Position numbers and translations under genes: made by a program
Assembly: GCA_038251325.1 (NCBI GenBank)
Contig: JBBSBL010000003.1
Coordinates: forward strand, 1 to 64,000
From: JBBSBL01 sp038251325
GTDB lineage: Bacteria > Actinomycetota > Thermoleophilia > Solirubrobacterales > Solirubrobacteraceae
Direction: 5' to 3'
DNA: 64,000 nt
Shown: positions 25,445 to 32,796 of the stretch, piece after piece
How the letters are laid out: each line of letters opens with the position of its first letter
Position numbering within the stretch: position 1 is the stretch's first letter
Notes under the pieces: model-generated
The model's input: only the letters and a program-made list of their open reading frames with translations
Told to the model about the DNA's origin: nothing
Databases searched by the model: none

Positions 25445-26064
25445 GCACCCCGGCGGTCCTCGCCCCACCCACCTACTGGGAGCGGCGCGCGGCCCGCCAC
25501 GGACGGCGCGCCGCGATCAACCTCGACCACGCGGCCGGCGCCGAGGCCGCCGTCTCGGCCCACCACCTCGCGCAGCTCGAGCCGGTGCTGCGGGCGCGGC
25601 TCGAGGGCTGGGAGCGGACGGTCGTCGACCTCGGGTGCGGTTCGGGGCGGCTCACGGGCGCACTGGCCCGGATCGTGGGCGGCCGGGCGATCGGCGTCGA
25701 CCCCACGCCCGCGATGCTCGCCCTGGCCGCGCCGAGCGCGGACGTCGAGTTCCGCCTGATGGGGGAGGACCACCGCATCCCCGTGCCCGACGCCGCCGCC
25801 GCGGTGCTCTTCACCTGCCTCGTGCTCGGCGGGGTCGTGGACGAGGACGCGCTGGCCTCCGTCGCGGCGGAGTGCCGGCGGGTGCTGGCCCCCGGTGGCC
25901 TGCTGTGTCTCTGCGAGTCGGTCTCCGATCAACCGCCTCTCCCCCATTGGCGCTTCCGCAGCGTCGACGCCTACCGGGCCGCCTTCCCCTGGGCCGGGCT
26001 CGAGGTGGCGACGCGGTTCGACGACGGCGGGGATCCCGTGGCGGTGCTCTGCGGGCGGGCCTGA
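25441..26064 (+). CDS. SAM-dependent methyltransferase (third gene of the cassette)
   Basis: The 207-residue class I methyltransferase starts at ATG 25441 inside the dioxygenase stop (ATGA). It opens with a conserved-looking PPTYWERRAARHGRRAAINLDH segment. Motif I is VVDLGCGSGRLTGALA, followed by the acidic strand AIGVDPTPAML, and VLAPGGLLCLCESVSDQ forms motif III. The YWERRAxRHG start with HWRFRSVDAYRAAF near the end resembles small-molecule or sugar O-methyltransferases. It completes a methyltransferase-dioxygenase-methyltransferase transcript. No transporter or ligase is nearby. Confidence 0.88.
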   Translation: MSTPAVLAPPTYWERRAARHGRRAAINLDHAAGAEAAVSAHHLAQLEPVLRARLEGWERTVVDLGCGSGRLTGALARIVGGRAIGVDPTPAMLALAAPSADVEFRLMGEDHRIPVPDAAAAVLFTCLVLGGVVDEDALASVAAECRRVLAPGGLLCLCESVSDQPPLPHWRFRSVDAYRAAFPWAGLEVATRFDDGGDPVAVLCGRA

Positions 26065-26083
26065 GCGCCCGGCCCGCCGCTCG

Positions 26084-26329
26084 TCAGCCGCCGCCCGTCT
26101 CCGCCAGCCACGCGGCCGCGAACGCGGCCGGCTCGAGGCGGGCGAGGTCCTTGCGCAGCGCCTTGGTCAGACGGGCCGCCTCGAGCGGCCGGCCCTCCCA
26201 GAAGAGCGCGACCTCGCCGGTGGCCAGGTCCACGATCTCGACCTGGTCGACGCGGTCGGGAGCGGCGAGGACGGCGGGGGCGCTCCCCCCGCGCGTGTGG
26301 GTCAGGCGGTAGGCGCCGCGGGCGCTCAC
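26084..26329 (-). CDS. Small hypothetical protein downstream of the DsbA-like gene
   Basis: An 81-residue protein starting at GTG 26329, which overlaps the stop of the DsbA-like gene by four bases (GTGA). It is predicted to be a compact alpha/beta protein: two strands (RVDQVEIVDLATGEVALFWEG) and a C-terminal helix (RLTKALRKDLARLEPAAFAAAWLAE). There is no signal peptide or membrane helix. I do not recognise the family. The overlap indicates co-translation with the thiol-disulfide-fold protein and probably with lpdA upstream. Confidence 0.65.
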   Translation of the reverse strand: MSARGAYRLTHTRGGSAPAVLAAPDRVDQVEIVDLATGEVALFWEGRPLEAARLTKALRKDLARLEPAAFAAAWLAETGGG

Positions 26330-26973
26330 TGCACCGCCGTCAGCTTTGCGGCCGCGTCCTCGAGCGCCGCCTCCCCGGTGAAGACGCGTCCGCCGGCGAC
26401 GAGCGCCGGCACCGTGGTCACGCCGGCGGCGCGCGCCTCGGCGGTGGCCGCGTCGAGACCGCGGGCCGTGCCGGCGAGGGCGATGCCGCGGTCGAGCGCG
26501 GCCGGATGGATCTCGGCGGCGGCGCCGGCGATCCGCAGCGTGTCGGGATCCTCGAGCGCCCGGCCGCCCGCCCAGACCTGGCGCAGGGCGGCGTGGGCGA
26601 AGGCGACGACCCGTCCCGCCTGGCGCGCGTAGGTGGCGGCGAGCATCGCCGGCCGCGTGTCGCGCGGCAGCGTCGCCGGGGGACGGAAGGGCAGGAGGTC
26701 GAGCTCCCACGCCCGGCGCGCGATCGTCTCGAGGTCCGGCTCGGGCAGACCGTCGGCCAGCGAACCGGCCTCGACCGGGGCGAACACCGGGACCTCGGGC
26801 AGGGCGGCGATCACGCGCTCCGCCGCGATCCAGCACTCCGGGCTGCCGAGGTCGAAGAAGAAGGAAGCGCGAGCGCCCGCGCTCGCGTGGAGACCGCTCG
26901 CGGCTTCGCCGCTCGCTCCCGGCCTCACACCTCCGCTCATGGATAGCGAGAGACCGCTCCGGTGTTCGGCCAT
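26326..26973 (-). CDS. DsbA-like / 2-hydroxychromene-2-carboxylate isomerase-type thioredoxin-fold protein
   Basis: From about residue 36 the 215-residue protein reads FFFDLGSPECWIAAERV, the first strand and active-site turn of the DsbA/HCCA-isomerase family. The single Cys lies in SPECW rather than in a CxxC. The helical insertion follows, and GVTTVPALVAGGRVFTGEAAL near the end has the cis-proline loop. With one active-site Cys, isomerase or glutathione-dependent chemistry is more likely than disulfide oxidation. The first 35 residues are low-complexity and encoded by a palindrome-rich stretch, so the true start may be internal. ATG 26973 lies four bases after the lpdA stop. Confidence 0.78.
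   Translation of the reverse strand: MAEHRSGLSLSMSGGVRPGASGEAASGLHASAGARASFFFDLGSPECWIAAERVIAALPEVPVFAPVEAGSLADGLPEPDLETIARRAWELDLLPFRPPATLPRDTRPAMLAATYARQAGRVVAFAHAALRQVWAGGRALEDPDTLRIAGAAAEIHPAALDRGIALAGTARGLDAATAEARAAGVTTVPALVAGGRVFTGEAALEDAAAKLTAVQ
26868..26959 (-). repeat. Palindrome-dense, REP-like stretch in the 5' end of the DsbA-like gene
   Basis: Within 92 bases there is a perfect 9-base inverted repeat with a 2-base spacer (26868-26876 and 26879-26887). A short GCGGC/GCCGC hairpin around 26900-26912 follows. Two identical 10-base direct copies of GAGACCGCTC lie at 26890-26899 and 26950-26959, spaced 60 bases apart. The stretch translates into a Gly/Ala/Ser-rich segment with no family similarity. 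It looks like a small palindromic repeat inserted in frame. Confidence 0.35.
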
Positions 26974-26977
26974 GTCA

Positions 26978-28363
26978 CTACCCGTGGATCAGCCAGCCGT
27001 CGGCGGCGCGGGCGGCCTCCATCAGCGCTTCGGAGAGCGTCGGGTGGCCGTGGACGATCCGCGCGACCTCCGGGTAGCCGCCCTCGAGCGCCTTCGCGTT
27101 GACCAGTTCCTGGATGAGCTCGGTCGCCTTTGCGCCGCAGATGTGCCCGCCGAGCAGCTCGCCGTACTTCGCATCGCCGACGATCTTCACGATCCCGGTG
27201 CGGTCGCCGTACACCGTGCCGCCGCCGACCGCCCCGTAGGAGACCTTCCCGACCACGACGTCGTGGCCGGCCTCCCGCGCCTGCGCCTCGGTGAGCCCGA
27301 AGCTCGCGACGTTCGGCGAGCAGAAGGTCGCGCGCGGGATGTCGACGTGGACGAGCGGGTGGGTCGGGCGCCCGGCGGCGTCCTCGACCGCGATGATCCC
27401 CTCGTCGGAGGCCTTGTGGGCCAGCGCGGGGCCCGGGACGAGGTCGCCGATCGCGTAGACGCCCTTCGCGCTCGTACGCAACGCGCCGTCGACCGCGACG
27501 AGTCCGTCCTCGCCGAGCTTCACGCCGGCCTCCTCCAGGCCGAGCGCCTCGACGTCCGGGCCGCGACCCGCGGCGATCACCAGGTACTCGGCCTCGGCCG
27601 GCTCCCCGCCCGCGGTGAAGGTCACCGAGTCCTCGCCGGCGGCGACGTTCTCCACCAGCGCGCCGGTCTTCACCGTGATGCCCTGCTTCTTGAACCCGCG
27701 GGCGGCGGCCTTCGAGACGTCCGCGTCCTCGGTCGGCAGCACGCGATCGAGCGCCTCGAGCAGCACGACCTCGGAGCCGAGCCGCGCGTAGGCGGAGGCG
27801 ATCTCCGTGCCCGAGGCCCCGGCCCCGATGACCGCGAGCGCCCCCGGCACCTCGGCGAAGGCCCAGGCCTCCTCCGTCCCCACCACGCGGCCGCCGAACG
27901 CCGTGCCCGGCACCGGCCGGGCCACCGAGCCGGTGGCGAGGATCACCGTCCCCGCCTCGATCTCGTCGCCGTCGAAGTTCCCGCCGACCTTCACGTTGCC
28001 GTCAGCGGTGACGGAGCCGTGGCCTTCGATCACCTCGACCTTGTTCTTCTTGAAGAGGCCGCTCACGCCGCCGACGAGCGTCGAGACGACCTTCTCCCGG
28101 CGCGCCGAGACCGCACCGAAGTCCACCGAGGTCTCGCCGCCGACCGTGATCCCGAACTCGCCGGCGCCGCGCACCTCGTCGAGGATGTCGGCCGTGCGGA
28201 GCACCGCCTTCGCCGGGATGCAGGCGTAGTTCAGGCAGCGGCCGCCGACCTTGTCCTTCTCGACCACGGCGGTCTTCATGCCGAGCTGCGCGGCCCGGAT
28301 CGCGGCGACGTAGCCGCCCGGCCCGGAGCCGATCACGACGCAATCGAAGGCGGAGGCGGGCAC
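26978..28363 (-). CDS. lpdA: Dihydrolipoyl dehydrogenase (E3)
   Basis: The 461-residue flavoprotein reoxidises the dihydrolipoyl arm of E2 with NAD. It has an N-terminal FAD dinucleotide fold (VVIGSGPGGYVAAIRA), the redox disulfide in GGRCLNYACIPAKA (C43 and C48), the NAD fold (LAVIGAGASGTEIASAYARLG), the second FAD motif (GVYAIGDLV) and the C-terminal dimer interface. That interface carries the catalytic His-Glu pair in HGHPTLSEALMEAA. The disulfide loop is CLNYAC rather than CLNVGC. Start is GTG 28363, 10 bases after the cyclase gene. It is on the same strand as the pdh genes but separated from them by the methyltransferase cassette and two small genes. Confidence 0.96.
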   Translation of the reverse strand: MPASAFDCVVIGSGPGGYVAAIRAAQLGMKTAVVEKDKVGGRCLNYACIPAKAVLRTADILDEVRGAGEFGITVGGETSVDFGAVSARREKVVSTLVGGVSGLFKKNKVEVIEGHGSVTADGNVKVGGNFDGDEIEAGTVILATGSVARPVPGTAFGGRVVGTEEAWAFAEVPGALAVIGAGASGTEIASAYARLGSEVVLLEALDRVLPTEDADVSKAAARGFKKQGITVKTGALVENVAAGEDSVTFTAGGEPAEAEYLVIAAGRGPDVEALGLEEAGVKLGEDGLVAVDGALRTSAKGVYAIGDLVPGPALAHKASDEGIIAVEDAAGRPTHPLVHVDIPRATFCSPNVASFGLTEAQAREAGHDVVVGKVSYGAVGGGTVYGDRTGIVKIVGDAKYGELLGGHICGAKATELIQELVNAKALEGGYPEVARIVHGHPTLSEALMEAARAADGWLIHG

Positions 28364-28373
28364 GAGATCTACG

Positions 28374-29534
28374 CTATCGCACGTCTTCGGGCGCGGCGCC
28401 GCGCCCGTCCTCCGGCTCCTTCCGGCGCACCCGGAACACCGGCACCGCCCCGCGGACGCCCTTGAACGAGCGCTCTCCGGCGAAGGAGAAGCGCAGGTCC
28501 GGCGCGTCCTTCAGCGCCTCCCGGACAGGGCCGCCGACCAGCACGCTGGCGGGCCGCGCCAGGGAGGTGAGGCGGCTGGCCAGGTTGACCGGCCGCCCAT
28601 AGACGTCGCCCGCCCGCGCCACGACCTCGCCGGCGGCGATCCCGGCGCGGAGCTGGGGGAAGTCCTCGCCCTCGAGGTCGGCGGCCTCGACCAGGTCGAG
28701 CGCCGCGCTGACCAGCGGCGCCGGCTCGGGCGCCGCGAGCATCGCCGCGTCGCCGATCGTCTTGACCAGCTTCACGGGACCGGTCGCGACCCCGCGGGCC
28801 AGGGCCTCCAGACGGGCCGCGATGCCGCCGAGCTCGTCGGCCGCGATCTGCTCGCCCAGCCGCGTGAAGCCGACGAGGTCGGCGAAGGCGACGCTCATCT
28901 CGCGGGTGCCGCGCACCCGGCCCGAGGCGAGGTCGGCCTGGCCGACCACCTCCTGCCGGACCTGGTCGCGCAGGTGCGCGTGGAGCACGGCCTCGAGCGT
29001 GGGGCCGAGCTCGGGGCCGAGCCGGCGGGCGAAGTCCGCCAGGCGCAGCCCGAGGTCGAGCTCCGTGTCGCCCGGGCGGGCCAGCGCCTCGGTGGCCAGG
29101 CGGCGGATCGCCTCGGCCAGCTCGGCCATCGCGCGGCCCATGATGCGCGTGACCTCGAGGCGACCCTCCTCCGGCAGGCCCGCGGCGGCGAACCGCGCGC
29201 CGCGCCGCGCCGCCTCGAGGTCGTCCTCCGCGTACGCGCGCTCGTCGGGATCCGGCACGGGGAAGCCGAGCGCGTGGCGGAAGGCGCCAAGCGTCGCGAC
29301 GTCCTGGCCGACGCGGGCCGCGACCTCGCGGCCGGTGTAGCGCGGCGCGTCCTCGCCGGTCAGCACCCGCTCGACGGGGAGCAGCGCGAGCCGGTCCTCG
29401 GCGACCGCGCGACGCAGCTCCGCGAGCGGCACCCCGTCGCCGTGGAGGCGCTCGAGCAGGTGGAGCCGCGCCTCGCGCGCCCGCGGCTCGTCGAGCCCGT
29501 CGAGCAGACCCTCGGCGGCGAAGTCGGCGCTCAC
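28374..29534 (-). CDS. Class III adenylate/guanylate cyclase with N-terminal regulatory domain
   Basis: The 386-residue cyclase begins with a helical domain (about 1-190) resembling the autoregulatory domain of mycobacterial Rv1264. It reads LLERLHGDGVPLAELRRAVAEDRLALLPVERVL, then YTGREVAARVG. The catalytic domain (about 205-370) has the metal aspartates in VAFADLVGFT and KTIGDAAML, the substrate-binding Lys in KLVKTIGD, and Asn/Arg of the transition-state motif in VNLASRLTSLA. All essential positions therefore look present. Rv1264 senses pH; whether this one does is inference. GTG 29534 overlaps the thioesterase stop (GTGA). It is cytosolic with no membrane segment. Confidence 0.9.
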   Translation of the reverse strand: MSADFAAEGLLDGLDEPRAREARLHLLERLHGDGVPLAELRRAVAEDRLALLPVERVLTGEDAPRYTGREVAARVGQDVATLGAFRHALGFPVPDPDERAYAEDDLEAARRGARFAAAGLPEEGRLEVTRIMGRAMAELAEAIRRLATEALARPGDTELDLGLRLADFARRLGPELGPTLEAVLHAHLRDQVRQEVVGQADLASGRVRGTREMSVAFADLVGFTRLGEQIAADELGGIAARLEALARGVATGPVKLVKTIGDAAMLAAPEPAPLVSAALDLVEAADLEGEDFPQLRAGIAAGEVVARAGDVYGRPVNLASRLTSLARPASVLVGGPVREALKDAPDLRFSFAGERSFKGVRGAVPVFRVRRKEPEDGRGAAPEDVR

Positions 29535-30028
29535 GGGCCGGCGACGGCGTCGACCTCACCGCGAGGGGCCGAGGCGCCGGTCTCGCGGCCGACCTCGGAG
29601 GCCTCGGCCTCCAGTCGCGCCCGCACGGCGTCGGTCAGCGGCGCCGCCCGCTCGGCGGCGTAGTCGTAGCCGACGAGCGCGCCCCAGCCCTCGGCCAGGA
29701 GCCGGCCGTCGCCCTCGGCCCGCATCTCGAAGGCGACGCGGAAGCTCGAGCGCGCGACTGCCTCGGCGCGGACGTAGGTGCGGATGTCCTCGTCGTAGTG
29801 CGCCGGCGTGCGGTAGTTCACGTGCGCCTCGGCGAAGATCAGCCCCCAGTCGCTGCCGCTCGCCGGCTCGTGGTCGGGGAAGAGCGTGGTGATGTAGGCG
29901 ATCCGCGCGGACTCGAAGAAGCGCAGGAACTCGACGTTGTTGAGGTGCCGCATCGCGTCGAGGTCGCCGAAGCGCACACGGTCGACGTAGGAGAACGGCC
30001 AGGCCGCGGTGCGCTCGGGCAGGCTCAC
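29531..30028 (-). CDS. Acyl-CoA thioesterase, hot-dog fold (YbgC/FadM type)
   Basis: The 165-residue hot-dog protein has the 4HBT motif FGDLDAMRHLNNVEFLRFFESAR, where Asp (in DLDAM) is the catalytic residue of YbgC-type enzymes. EAHVNYRTPAHYDEDIRTYVRAE, the second strand block, follows. Substrates are usually short or aromatic acyl-CoAs; none is indicated here. The start is GTG 30028, which overlaps the stop of the upstream membrane-protein gene (GTGA) and places the first strand at residue 11; the longer open frame upstream is not conserved. The gene is coupled downstream to the nucleotidyl cyclase. Confidence 0.86.
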   Translation of the reverse strand: MSLPERTAAWPFSYVDRVRFGDLDAMRHLNNVEFLRFFESARIAYITTLFPDHEPASGSDWGLIFAEAHVNYRTPAHYDEDIRTYVRAEAVARSSFRVAFEMRAEGDGRLLAEGWGALVGYDYAAERAAPLTDAVRARLEAEASEVGRETGASAPRGEVDAVAGP

Positions 30029-30531
30029 CGACGGCCGCCGCTCGGGGTGCGCTCCGGCATCTGGATGCGCGCCATCGCCCGCACGAGCTTCCAGAAGAGC
30101 CAGCCACCGAGCGAGAGCACGGCGAGCGGGATGAGCACGCCGAGCAGGTTCGAGGCGCGCACGAGCGACAGCGCCGAGATGACCAGGGAGATCCCGAGCA
30201 GCGCCTCGAAGCCGAGCACGGCCCAGTAGCGGGCGCGCCACATCCCGCCGGCGGCGAGGAGCATGAGCGCGGCGAAGAGGATGACCCCGCCGGGCTGAGT
30301 GTTCTGCCCGCGGACCTTCACGCCGGCGAGGAACAGCACGAGGTTGGCGACCGCGAGCGCGGCGGCGACGATCGCCGCGACGGTCACCGCGCCCGGGCGC
30401 TGGCCCTCGCGGAGCGGCTCGAGCCCCGCGCGAACCTCGGCGTTGCGCGCCTCGCCGCGGACGCGCTTGGGGGGCGCCGCGCCGGCGGGTGACGCCGGGC
30501 GCCGCCGCCCCCGCTTGCGACTACGCGGCAC
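30025..30531 (-). CDS. Hypothetical four-helix membrane protein
   Basis: A 168-residue protein with a strongly basic cytoplasmic N-terminus (RSRKRGRRRP) and four hydrophobic segments: about 48-70, 81-97, 99-118 and 126-147. It ends in a short basic tail. No catalytic motif or family is recognised. The start is GTG 30531, which overlaps the last 11 bases of thiE. Its stop overlaps the thioesterase start (GTGA). It is thus the link between thiE and the thioesterase-cyclase genes, all apparently in one transcript. Confidence 0.7.
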   Translation of the reverse strand: MPRSRKRGRRRPASPAGAAPPKRVRGEARNAEVRAGLEPLREGQRPGAVTVAAIVAAALAVANLVLFLAGVKVRGQNTQPGGVILFAALMLLAAGGMWRARYWAVLGFEALLGISLVISALSLVRASNLLGVLIPLAVLSLGGWLFWKLVRAMARIQMPERTPSGGRR

Positions 30532-31180
30532 GCGCGGCGCCTCCCGGCCGGTCCAGCGCGGCGCGCAGCTCGCGCGCCGCGCCCTCGGGGTCGGCCGACC
30601 CGGTCAGCGCGCGGACCACCGCGACGCGGCGCGTGCCCGCCGCCAGGACCGGCTCGATGGCGTCCGCCGCGATTCCCCCGATCGCGAACCAGGGGACGGC
30701 GGCGTGGCGCGCGGCGTGGGCCACGAGCGCGGTGCCGACCGCGGGTCGTCCCGGCTTGGTCGGCGTGGCGTGCACCGGCCCGACGCCGATGTAGTCGACC
30801 CCGCGGGCTGACTCGACCTGCGCCGGGGTGTGGGTGGAGAGGCCGATGATCCGCCCGGCGCCGACGAGGCGCCGCGCCTCGGCCACTGGTGCGTCGTCCT
30901 GGCCGACGTGCACGCCGTCCGCGCCGGCGGCCACCGCCAGGTCGGGCCGGTCGTTGAGGATGAACAGCGCGCCGGCGGCCGCGCAGGCGGTGCGGAAGCC
31001 CTCCGCGGCGCTCAGCAGGGCGTCGTCATCCAGCGTCTTGTCGCGGAGCTGGACGACTTGGACGCCGCCGCGCAGGGCCGCGCCGAGGAAGGCGTCGGGG
31101 TCCCGGCCGCCGGGCCGCGCGCCGCACACGAGGTAGAGGCGGGCGGCGGCGAGGCGGGCTCGGCGGTCCGGATCGGCCAT
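30521..31180 (-). CDS. thiE: Thiamine-phosphate synthase
   Basis: ThiE joins hydroxymethylpyrimidine diphosphate to thiazole phosphate. The 219-residue TIM barrel shows the family's RLYLVCG start, GGVQVVQLRDKTLDD, FILNDRPDLAVAAGADGVHVGQDD (diphosphate and Mg binding), GLSTHTPAQV, DYIGVGPVHATPTKPG and FAIGGI. The start is ATG 31180, just ahead of the first strand; a longer open frame upstream is non-conserved. It is divergent from the thiO-thiS-thiG operon. The TPP riboswitch in the 154-base gap is on the other strand and I see no second aptamer for thiE. Confidence 0.93.
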   Translation of the reverse strand: MADPDRRARLAAARLYLVCGARPGGRDPDAFLGAALRGGVQVVQLRDKTLDDDALLSAAEGFRTACAAAGALFILNDRPDLAVAAGADGVHVGQDDAPVAEARRLVGAGRIIGLSTHTPAQVESARGVDYIGVGPVHATPTKPGRPAVGTALVAHAARHAAVPWFAIGGIAADAIEPVLAAGTRRVAVVRALTGSADPEGAARELRAALDRPGGAARAA

Positions 31181-31236
31181 CGGGCAAGTCTCGCAGCCGG
31201 GCGCGGCCACCCGGCGTCCGGGCGGCGATACCATCG

Positions 31237-31331
31237 AGGCCGATACGGGAGCCCACCGTGGCTGAGAGGGCGGCCGAGGGTCGCCGACCGTCACCACCTG
31301 ATCCGGGTAATGCCGGCGCAGGGAGGAGGCC
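31237..31331 (+). promoter_or_regulatory. Thiamine pyrophosphate (TPP) riboswitch
   Basis: All conserved Thi-box blocks are present on the plus strand: ACGGGAGCCCACC, GGCTGAGAGGGCGGCC, CCGTCACCACCTGATCCGGG and TAATGCCGGCGCAGGGAGG. A short P1 can form between GGCC at 31238-31241 and GGCC at 31328-31331. The ribosome site GGGAGGAGG (31321-31329) forms the 3' edge of the aptamer. TPP binding would therefore hide it, so control is probably at translation initiation of thiO and the coupled thiS and thiG. Confidence 0.93.
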
Positions 31332-31334
31332 GCA

Positions 31335-32593
31335 CTGACCGCACACCACCGATCCACCGACGTCGCCGTCCTCGGCGGCGGCGTCGCGGGGCTGGCCGTC
31401 GCCTGGCGGGCGGCCCAGCGTGGCCTGCGCGTCGTCCTGCTCGAGCGCGGGGCGATCGGCGGCGGCGCGACCGCCGCGGCCGCCGGCATGCTCGCGCCGA
31501 CGACCGAGGCCGACGCCCGCGAGCCGGCGCTCCTGCGTCTCGGCCTCGCCGCGGCGGCCGCGTGGCCGGCCTTCGCCGCGGAGCTCGCCGAGGCGGGCGG
31601 CCTGGACCCGGGCTACCGGCGCTGCGGCACGCTCGTGGTCGCCCGCGACGCGGACGAGGCCGAGGCGCTCGAGCGCGAGCGGGCGCTGCGCGAGGCGCTG
31701 GGGCTGGCGGTGGAGCGCCTGCGGCCGAGCGCGGCGCGGGGGGGGGGGGGCGGGGGGGGGGGGGGGGGGGGGGGGGGCCGCGCGGGCGGCGGCGCGCGCC
31801 CCCCCCCCCCGAGCCGGCGCTGGCCCCGGCGCTGCGGCTCGCGCTCGCGGTGTCCGGAGACCACGCCGTGGACCCGCGGGCGCTCGCGCCCGCTCTCGCG
31901 GCCGCGGCGCATGCCGCGGGCGCCGAGATCCGCTCCGGTCTCGCCGTCGAGCGCGTGCTGATCGAGGACGGGGCCGTGGCGGGCGTCGCCCTGGCCGGTG
32001 GCGAGCGGGTGGCGGCGCCGGCCGTCGTCGTCGCGCTCGGCGCGTGGTCGGGCGAGGTGCCGGGCCTGCGCCCCGCCGCCCAGGTGCCGGTCCGCCCGGT
32101 GAAGGGCCAGTGGGCGCGGCTGCGCGACCCGGCGGGACCGGGGCTGCTCTCGCGAATCGTCCGGATGGCTGACGCCTATCTCGTCCCGCGCGGCGACGGG
32201 CGCTACGTCCTCGGCGCGACGATGGAGGAGCGCGGCTTCGACACCACCGTCACCGCCGGCGCGCTCTTCGCGCTGCTCCGCGAGGCGGCCGAGCTCGTGC
32301 CCGGGACGAGCGAGCTCGTCGTCGAGGAGATCGGCGCCGGGCTGCGGCCGGGCACCCCCGACAACCTGCCCATCCTCGGCCCCGGGAGCATGCCGGGCCT
32401 GCACTGGGCGACCGGCCATCACCGCAACGGGATCCTGCTCGCGCCGCTCACCGGCGACCTCGTGGCCGCGGGCGTGGCCGGCGAGACGCCGCGGGAGCTC
32501 GCGGAGGTGTCGGCTGCCCGGTTCGCCGCTGCGCCCGTCACGCCCGCCGACGCGGCGGCGCCCGAGCCCGCCAGGCACGGGGCCGTGGCGTGA
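31335..32593 (+). pseudogene. thiO: thiO glycine oxidase, reading frame broken by a poly-G/poly-C insert
   Basis: ThiO oxidises glycine to the imine used by ThiG. The N-terminal half (frame of 31335) has the FAD motif VAVLGGGVAGLAVAW, then GGGATAAAAGMLAPTTEAD and YRRCGTLVVARDADEAEAL. The C-terminal half (frame ending at TGA 32593) has EPALAPALRLALAV, RPVKGQWARL, GYVLGATMEE-like RYVLGATMEERG, GLRPGTPDNLPILG and GHHRNGILLAPLTG. The halves are out of frame across 31738-31810, a low-complexity tract inserted where homologues run straight from one half to the other. Both halves are otherwise well conserved, so the real gene may be intact. In the N-terminal frame TAA at 31308 is the last stop, and the only start before the FAD motif is CTG 31335, six bases after GGGAGGAGG. 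Confidence 0.85.
31738..31810. repeat. Homopolymer tract: G13, C, G26, GC-only spacer, C12
   Basis: The tract consists of 13 G (31738-31750), one C, 26 G (31752-31777), about 21 bases of only G and C, and 12 C (31799-31810). It replaces one or two codons expected between the two conserved halves of thiO. Runs of G on the forward side and C on the reverse side are what two reads failing into poly-G would leave at a badly joined gap, so I consider it most likely artificial. Confidence 0.9.
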
Positions 32594-32796
32594 ACGTCCG
32601 GCTCAACGGCGAGGCGCGCGAGGTCGAGGCCGGCGCGACGGTGTCGGCGCTCGTCGCGCTGCTCGACGTGCCGGCGCAGGCCCGCGGCGTCGCGGTGGCG
32701 GTCGACGGGGAGGTCGTCCGCCGCGCCGACTGGCCCGCGCGCGAGGTTTCCGCCGGCGCCCGCGTCGAGGTGCTCCACGCGATCGGCGGAGGCTAG
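32590..32796 (+). CDS. thiS: Sulfur carrier protein ThiS
   Basis: The 68-residue ubiquitin-like protein begins MNVRLNGEAREVEAGATVSALVALL. VAVAVDGEVVRRADWPAREVSAGARVEVLHAIGGG follows, ending in the Gly-Gly tail that is adenylated and thiocarboxylated. It delivers sulfur to ThiG. GTG 32590 overlaps the thiO stop (GTGA). Its own TAG stop (32794-32796) forms the left end of the inverted-repeat element that separates it from thiG. Length and tail are normal for the family. Confidence 0.92.
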   Translation: MNVRLNGEAREVEAGATVSALVALLDVPAQARGVAVAVDGEVVRRADWPAREVSAGARVEVLHAIGGG

